The notes below the pieces were generated by a model. The model made no database searches. It saw only the letters and a list, made by a program, of their open reading frames with translations, and was not told where the DNA came from. Shown piece by piece: positions 58,496-64,000 of a stretch of DNA of 64,000 bases. A program made the translations under genes and the position numbers. The DNA is from Siphonodentalium dalli (Eukaryota; Mollusca; Scaphopoda; Gadilida; Siphonodentaliidae): NCBI GenBank assembly GCA_032622095.1, contig CP136063.1, positions 89,937,980-90,001,979 of the forward strand, read 5' to 3'. The stretch's first letter is position 1. Every line of letters starts with the position of its first letter.

Positions 58496-59275
58496 TAAAT
58501 ACGAGTTCGACGACAAGTAATATGTTTCCACGTAAATTTAAGAATTTTTACATCTATCACCGCAATCATGGCATTGCATTACTTTGTATTTATAAGTGTG
58601 TAACCTGCTATATCGTAGCACAAACATATCCCGAATACCTGTTCTTTTGTGTTCATTTGTGCCGAATTTCCCTAAAACAGTGACTTTTTGCTGAATTTTG
58701 GGGTGAGGGTTAAAATAATCTTACATAACACATCACGTGTTAAATATGATGACATATTCAGCATACTGTCGTATACTATGCGGTATATATATACGCACTT
58801 TTCTAGACTATATACGATATCCCCGGTCAGAACAATATTGATCTATCGCCCATTAAATCTTCGTTATATCAGAGAAATCGTACCACTATCATAGTAAATA
58901 TCTAGAGATATGTAGACTACAATATTTTAGCGCAAAATGTTCGCGTTTCTATACTTTTATTTCGCATCTTGCAGAATTTTACAAAAACAGGGATTTTTGC
59001 TGAATTTTGGCACTTAATCAGCTAAAAATCATCTTTTGCATCATTTGTATATTTCACACGGGTCCTATCCGATGCGGAATGTCATAACCTTCAAAATGAT
59101 GTATCACGAGCCCGTGTGTGGTGCCGATGGACTAAACTCCTACTTCTAGTGAGCTTTTTGAGTTTGTCCGCTCTACTACAAGTGACTCACAAGAAAATAT
59201 CGAATGACGATACATAGTAAACAAACATTGCAAATAATGTTATTGGGACGAAGTCGCAAGACTTGTTCCGCATTA
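58496..59275. other. No recognisable feature
   Basis: 'tttttgctgaattttgg' occurs at about 58684 and 58993, hinting at an old local duplication. No gene signal. Confidence 0.4.
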
Positions 59276-59281
59276 TGATGA

Positions 59282-59313
<32 letters not shown>

Positions 59314-59318
59314 ATGAT
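59276..59318. repeat. (GAT)n/(GGT)n microsatellite
   Basis: A run of GAT units changing to GGT and back over about 43 bp. Confidence 0.95.
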
Positions 59319-59368
59319 ATAATTGATAGAACAAACCACTATTATGATGATCGTGTCGTTATTTGTTT

Positions 59369-59940
59369 AAAATGCGTATCAATTGACATATATACGCACC
59401 TGTTCCCTCATTAAAATCAACCAATTTCGACCATTTTAGCGGACCTCCGCGAATTCGGGGATTTCCACAAATGGATCTCCGCAAATAGGGAACTATTGCA
59501 AATTGTCACACCGACCAGCACCTAATTAACGAACCGGTGGCTGACTTGGCTATATCCGACTAACCTCTTTAAAATACGTATCAATTGAGATATACGCACC
59601 CCTTCCCTCATTAAAATCAACATATTTCGACCATTTTAGAGGACCTCGGCGAATTCGGGACCTCCGCAAATTGACATCCGCAAATAGAGGACCTACTCCA
59701 AATTGTCACACCGATCAGCACCTAATTAACGAACCGGTGGCTGACTCGGCTGTCTCCGACTACACTCTTTAAAATACGTATCAATTGACATATATGCATC
59801 TCACAAATTATCTTTTTCATTTCTTCTATTTGTAATTGGCATAGCTTATCACAAACCAAAATCAACAATAAACGAAATTTGAAATGCCAAGTACACCTTT
59901 TACCGGACTTGGGGTCGCACTACAACTTTTAATGTGTCCC
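59369..59940 (-). repeat. Repeat family with unoccupied LINE target
   Basis: Two tandem units of about 195 bp (59369-59570 and 59571-59765: 'cgtatcaattgacatata', 'cattttagcggacctccgcg', 'cctaattaacgaaccggtgg') lead into a single stretch to 59940. Read in reverse, 59940-59695 matches 18578-18725 joined to 23221-23345 without the LINE. The tandem part also contains degenerate 'ctccgcaaat' subrepeats. Confidence 0.75.
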
Positions 59941-62900
59941 AAAAAAAATAAAAAATTCTATAAATAAAACTCCCATGGCCCATGCATTACCAAAAAACAG
60001 CAAATTAAATTACACCCGGATGGCGAAATAATGGTGGAACAACTTCCTATAATAACGAAACTCATAAGGACTGGACACACATTATTATTTGATGGCTTTG
60101 TTATGCATGGTGCTCTTGAGTAAAGTCATGCATCCTTAATCAAAGAGGGCTAACTAAATTCTTGGACCCATCTGTCTACGAGCATGCATATTTGATTACA
60201 TAAGGGAAGTGTTACTTCTATTGAAATTCGTACATTATGTCCACAGGGTTGTGATCATGTGAGATACCGCGTCTACAGGTATGCACGCAAGGTCATGATC
60301 CACCGCTAGGCTGGGTCCTCGGAGATAATGGAGGGATGCATGCATATTCAATTGGGTTAATACGCCCTATGGGTGTATAGAATAGGATAATTTTATATTT
60401 AAAAGTCGGAGTTAAAACATTACACAAACACAAGCTCTGAAGAGCTTTTGACCGATTTTAAAACTGCCACGCTGTATACGGGCAGCTAATGTATACTGCC
60501 ACTCTGATATGGCCGTGTCAATGGAGCTATGGGGATATCTCGCAGAACAACACATTTCGGGTTTCACACGATGTGAGTTATTTTAGGAAATTGTAGTAGA
60601 ACGAAGAGTAATGTCCTATTCCCACAATATAACACAAACGGTATACATACAATGTTCTTATTCTGGGGATATTTCCAAGATTAGTAATAGGGAACCAAAG
60701 CCGAACGCTTTGGATCGTATATAGACTATATCTGATATTGTGACGTCATCAATTATTATCTAATACGACGCTGATGTTTTGAATTTCGCGAGAGCCTTTG
60801 TCGCACAGTAGATCGGTGGGCTTAAAGCATTAATGTCGTAATCGGAAAATCTTGTTACTGTGTCTTTCGATTACTGTTATTGCAAATGAGAATTATGAAC
60901 ATTGAATTACAATGTAAGTTCATTCGTTGCGTTAGTTTACCTTTTATTGAGAAAATAAGACACAGTAAATGACGACACTATTGTAACTACAGTCTACACA
61001 CATCGGGGCGAGTGAAAAGTGATCGACATTCCAGATGTGAAATATAATAAGAATGTCATCATGAATTTACCGTTCTACTGTGCGAAGGTGGGCCTTTAAT
61101 GTACAGCACTTGGTACGGTGCAGTACTGTGCGAAACGATATAACATATTTCATAAGGAATTAATTGTTATCATAAGACTATATAGTACATACATGCATGT
61201 GCTAATCCATAAATATACTATTTTCGCCATGGAATCGAAAGGAAACACATAATTATGAACAAGGCGAACTCGGTCAGTGAGGAAAGTTACACGATGACGT
61301 TGTTCGTCGATTTTCGTTGAAATCGACACGGTGACACCTTTGAATGAAATGAACAGCTATGAAATGGACACGCTTCTCGGTATAGTATAGTATCTCCGCC
61401 GGAATGCTCACCCAGTGTCAAGAAAAGAAATAAATTGGTTAAATTCATTAAAGATGTTCCAGTTCCCCTCTCGACAAGGGATAACTATTTTCATTTTGAT
61501 GTTGGTACTAGTAGTTTATAACCCCGAATAGTCAAGCTGTCGATCAAGAGTACCCGGAAGTACGATCTGCCTAATGTATACTCGAAATTACGATTAGGGT
61601 CCATTCATTCGACGAACCAAGAACATATAGCCTTATGTGAATCTTATTTGGAGGGAATACCAGGGAATCTATAAACTGATTTTGATAAAAAGAAAGGGAA
61701 AAAAAAGCCACAGCTACTCTAGCTCGTGTGAGTGGTTTTGCTTTGGTTCTTTAATTACGCTATAGCGTATGATCATATTATAACCAAGACGTCAGTTATC
61801 ATTTGCGAAGATGTAATATAATGTCAAATATAATTTCCCCAAATATTACGACAAATAAAAAAGCGGAACAACGGTAAACAGGTAACAGAAACAACTTCGA
61901 TAAAAAAGGATTAATCAACAATGTCTGACGTTGCATAATTATATGATATAGACCGTACAATAATATAATTATAATAGCCAAATAGTAACATATATAATAG
62001 ATGTATTGTATTTGCATTTTGCACTGTATTTTTATGGGGGCACACTATGAAGTGTATGCCGAGGCCGAGGTCGGCTCCAAATAAAAGGTGTACACGGGGT
62101 GTTATGTCGCGTTTTCTCCGTTGTTTCTCAATGGATGTCAATGCAATTTGGTATGTGTGTCCGGGTTTCGACATGGAATACATTAACGTTTTATTTGTTT
62201 TTAAATTTACAAATTTGTTGATTTTATTCAACTTTTTCGTTCTGGAACACAATAAAATGTATACCCCCGGCTCCAATTAAAAAGTATAAGCGGTTTATGT
62301 ACTTATATAGCATACATAGCGATTAATTGCCAATATCGTAGACTATTGTGCTAGGTATTGTGATGTCAGTTTGGGACATTTGAGGTTTTTGTGGAAACAT
62401 TAAATTAGAAAGTGAATTAGACAAATGTATTTTAAATGATAACTGTATTTAATCATATAATGCATAAAATATAAACTATAATATTACCAACATATTCTAT
62501 ATACAAACATAATCTATGGTTGACATGTTACTGTCGGAAATATTTACACATCGATAGTGGGCCCATGTGTCCCCCCTTGCTACACTCAATCATATCATCA
62601 AAAAATATTAGGCAATAATCTACATTCGTTACAGCCAAGCTCATGGTCGCAGACAAGACTTTGTGTTTTCTTAATTTCAATCAATTTCTTCGTTGAAAAC
62701 GTTTTTAATATATTGTTCTCTAAGCATTCTGCAATCGGATCGAAATCAACAGACATCGCAAAGAGGCAGATCAAAATAACCAATCGTCTCAACAACTGCA
62801 AACGAGAAATATGGTTTGGGAAAATTCTCTGTCGAGGCAAGTTTTAAATAGCTGGCGGAATCTCAATGGAGGATTTCGAAGAGCAGAGAAAGAAAATCAA

Positions 62901-63174
62901 CAGACGAATCCAGAAAAAAATAATAACATTCGTCTGCTTTCCCGACATCCGGTATCCTGCCGACTTCGACCGATCCGACCAAATACACCTCTACCAGCCA
63001 GTCCGGGAGCTAATAGGGGTACCCTTGCACCTCCCTGTGACTTAACTTCACCCACTCATTTTGTTCCTTATTATGTCCTTCAACTTTTAAGCAATGTTAA
63101 CAAGAAAAAAAAGTGGCCTTTTAGACTCCAGACAAGATGGCGTCCATCATGGCCGCCGTTTTTCAGACCAGACC
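59941..63174. other. No recognisable feature
   Basis: More than 3 kb without a convincing domain, RNA gene or terminal repeat. Open frames near 61800-62280 and 62560-63180 are short and lack support. Confidence 0.45.
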
Positions 63175-64000
63175 CTTAGTCAGTTTTATGCAAATTATAT
63201 CGGGAAAATCTGGTAAAATGTACACAAATGTATATATTTTCGTGAAGCTAAGACATAATGACACTTTTTATTGCCAAAACTGAAACTCACCATCCAAGAT
63301 GGCCGCCAAAATGGCCGCCGGAAGTTGAAAATATGACATTTTTTCACATATATCTTCTAGATCAATTCATGCTGTTTGAAACTGGTTGAGTAATGCAACT
63401 TTATTTTGTGTTTTGTATACTAACTGATCATTGGAGCAATTAAACATGCAATTATTGGGGTCCTAACCCATTCCGATCCCTCAAAAATTCGATTTTACAG
63501 AATGTGGTATAAAATTTCACCAAAAAAAAAATCACAATTGGGATTCTAGTCATATTTCAACAAGAAATGAACAGAACTTTGTAATGTAAGTGAGGCATAT
63601 CATTACCAATAAAATCCAAGTCACTGGAACCAAAATTCTTACTTTGGCTCAAAATGGCTGCCAATATGGCCGCCAAAATATGGAAAATGGTAAATATTAC
63701 ACCAGCGTGTCCTGCAATCGCTTACAAGTTGTGGTTGATGTATAAAATTGGCTATTCTGCATTCTATACATTGAATACTAACATGTCTGGTGCACCATAG
63801 TTAATTGTTACTATTGTCACCACTGACATCGTCAAAATTATTGGACTTTTCTCTCAAAAACTTGACATAAATATTGGCAAAAATTCACTTTTCAGGTTTG
63901 GACCATTTTTTCAGGTAGAATATAACTATCTTTGGATTGAAAGGTGTTTATTGTTTTGGTCTATCTTAAGTGTGTCACACTACGATGTTTATAGACCAAA
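63175..64000 (+). mobile_element. Partial copy of the giant foldback arm
   Basis: It aligns with 33716-34545 in the same orientation ('agacataatgacactttt', 'caagatggccgccaaaat', 'tctagatcaattcatgctgt', 'ggattgaaaggtgttt'), with substitutions and small indels. The outer 660 bp of the arm, including the terminus, is missing at 63175. The copy runs off the window. Confidence 0.88.

Noticed and set aside
62557-63179. Two overlapping open frames of 96 and 122 codons
   Set aside because: No domain or codon pattern; the second runs into the 'atggccgcc' repeat near the foldback arm.

Overview
The window looks like intergenic and intronic DNA from an animal nuclear genome. It is AT-rich, has no operons or bacterial signals, and is dominated by transposable elements and satellites. 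A marine mollusc, probably a bivalve, is my best guess. The grounds are the secreted PAN plus C-type-lectin gene, the style of the degenerate tandem repeats, the Helitron-like tandem arrays and a gypsy pol lineage that resembles bivalve elements from memory. This assignment is inference, not proof.

Only one host gene can be supported: a C-type lectin on the + strand. Exon 1 is 32103-32576 (signal peptide, PAN-like domain, first half of the lectin domain). Its last exon is 47811-48038 (second half of the lectin domain). A 15.2 kb intron separates them, both boundaries are phase 0, and the intron is packed with mobile DNA. A decayed duplicate of the last exon lies at 48642-48910.

Layout: 1-5 kb holds a dispersed repeat, a GA microsatellite and a hAT-like MITE. 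5-14 kb holds a hairpin-armed foldback, a degenerate tandem block, a 19-20 bp minisatellite, two TTAA-ended (piggyBac-type) MITEs and a broken gene of an unnamed metazoan family (10305-11484). 14-18.5 kb holds a large inverted repeat and a gypsy integrase/RNase H relic on the - strand. 18.7-23.2 kb is an L1/Tx1-like LINE with a target-site duplication, sitting in a repeat whose unoccupied relative is at about 59.8 kb. 25.2-30.7 kb is a second gypsy relic on the - strand, split by a hairpin MITE, a hAT-like MITE and about 2 kb of other repeats. 30.8-32 kb holds palindromes. 33.06-38.77 kb is a giant foldback element with arms of about 1.75 kb around a minisatellite core. 41.0-44.4 kb and 53.0-55.6 kb are head-to-tail arrays of short Helitron-like units. 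57.97-58.5 kb is the C-terminal part of another LINE reverse transcriptase. From 63.2 kb to the end there is a second, partial copy of the giant foldback arm.

The most unusual structures are the giant foldback with a polarity switch in its core, the shared hairpin module found in MITEs with different termini, and the tandem Helitron-like arrays. All repeat calls come from reading the sequence by eye. No alignments or database searches were run.
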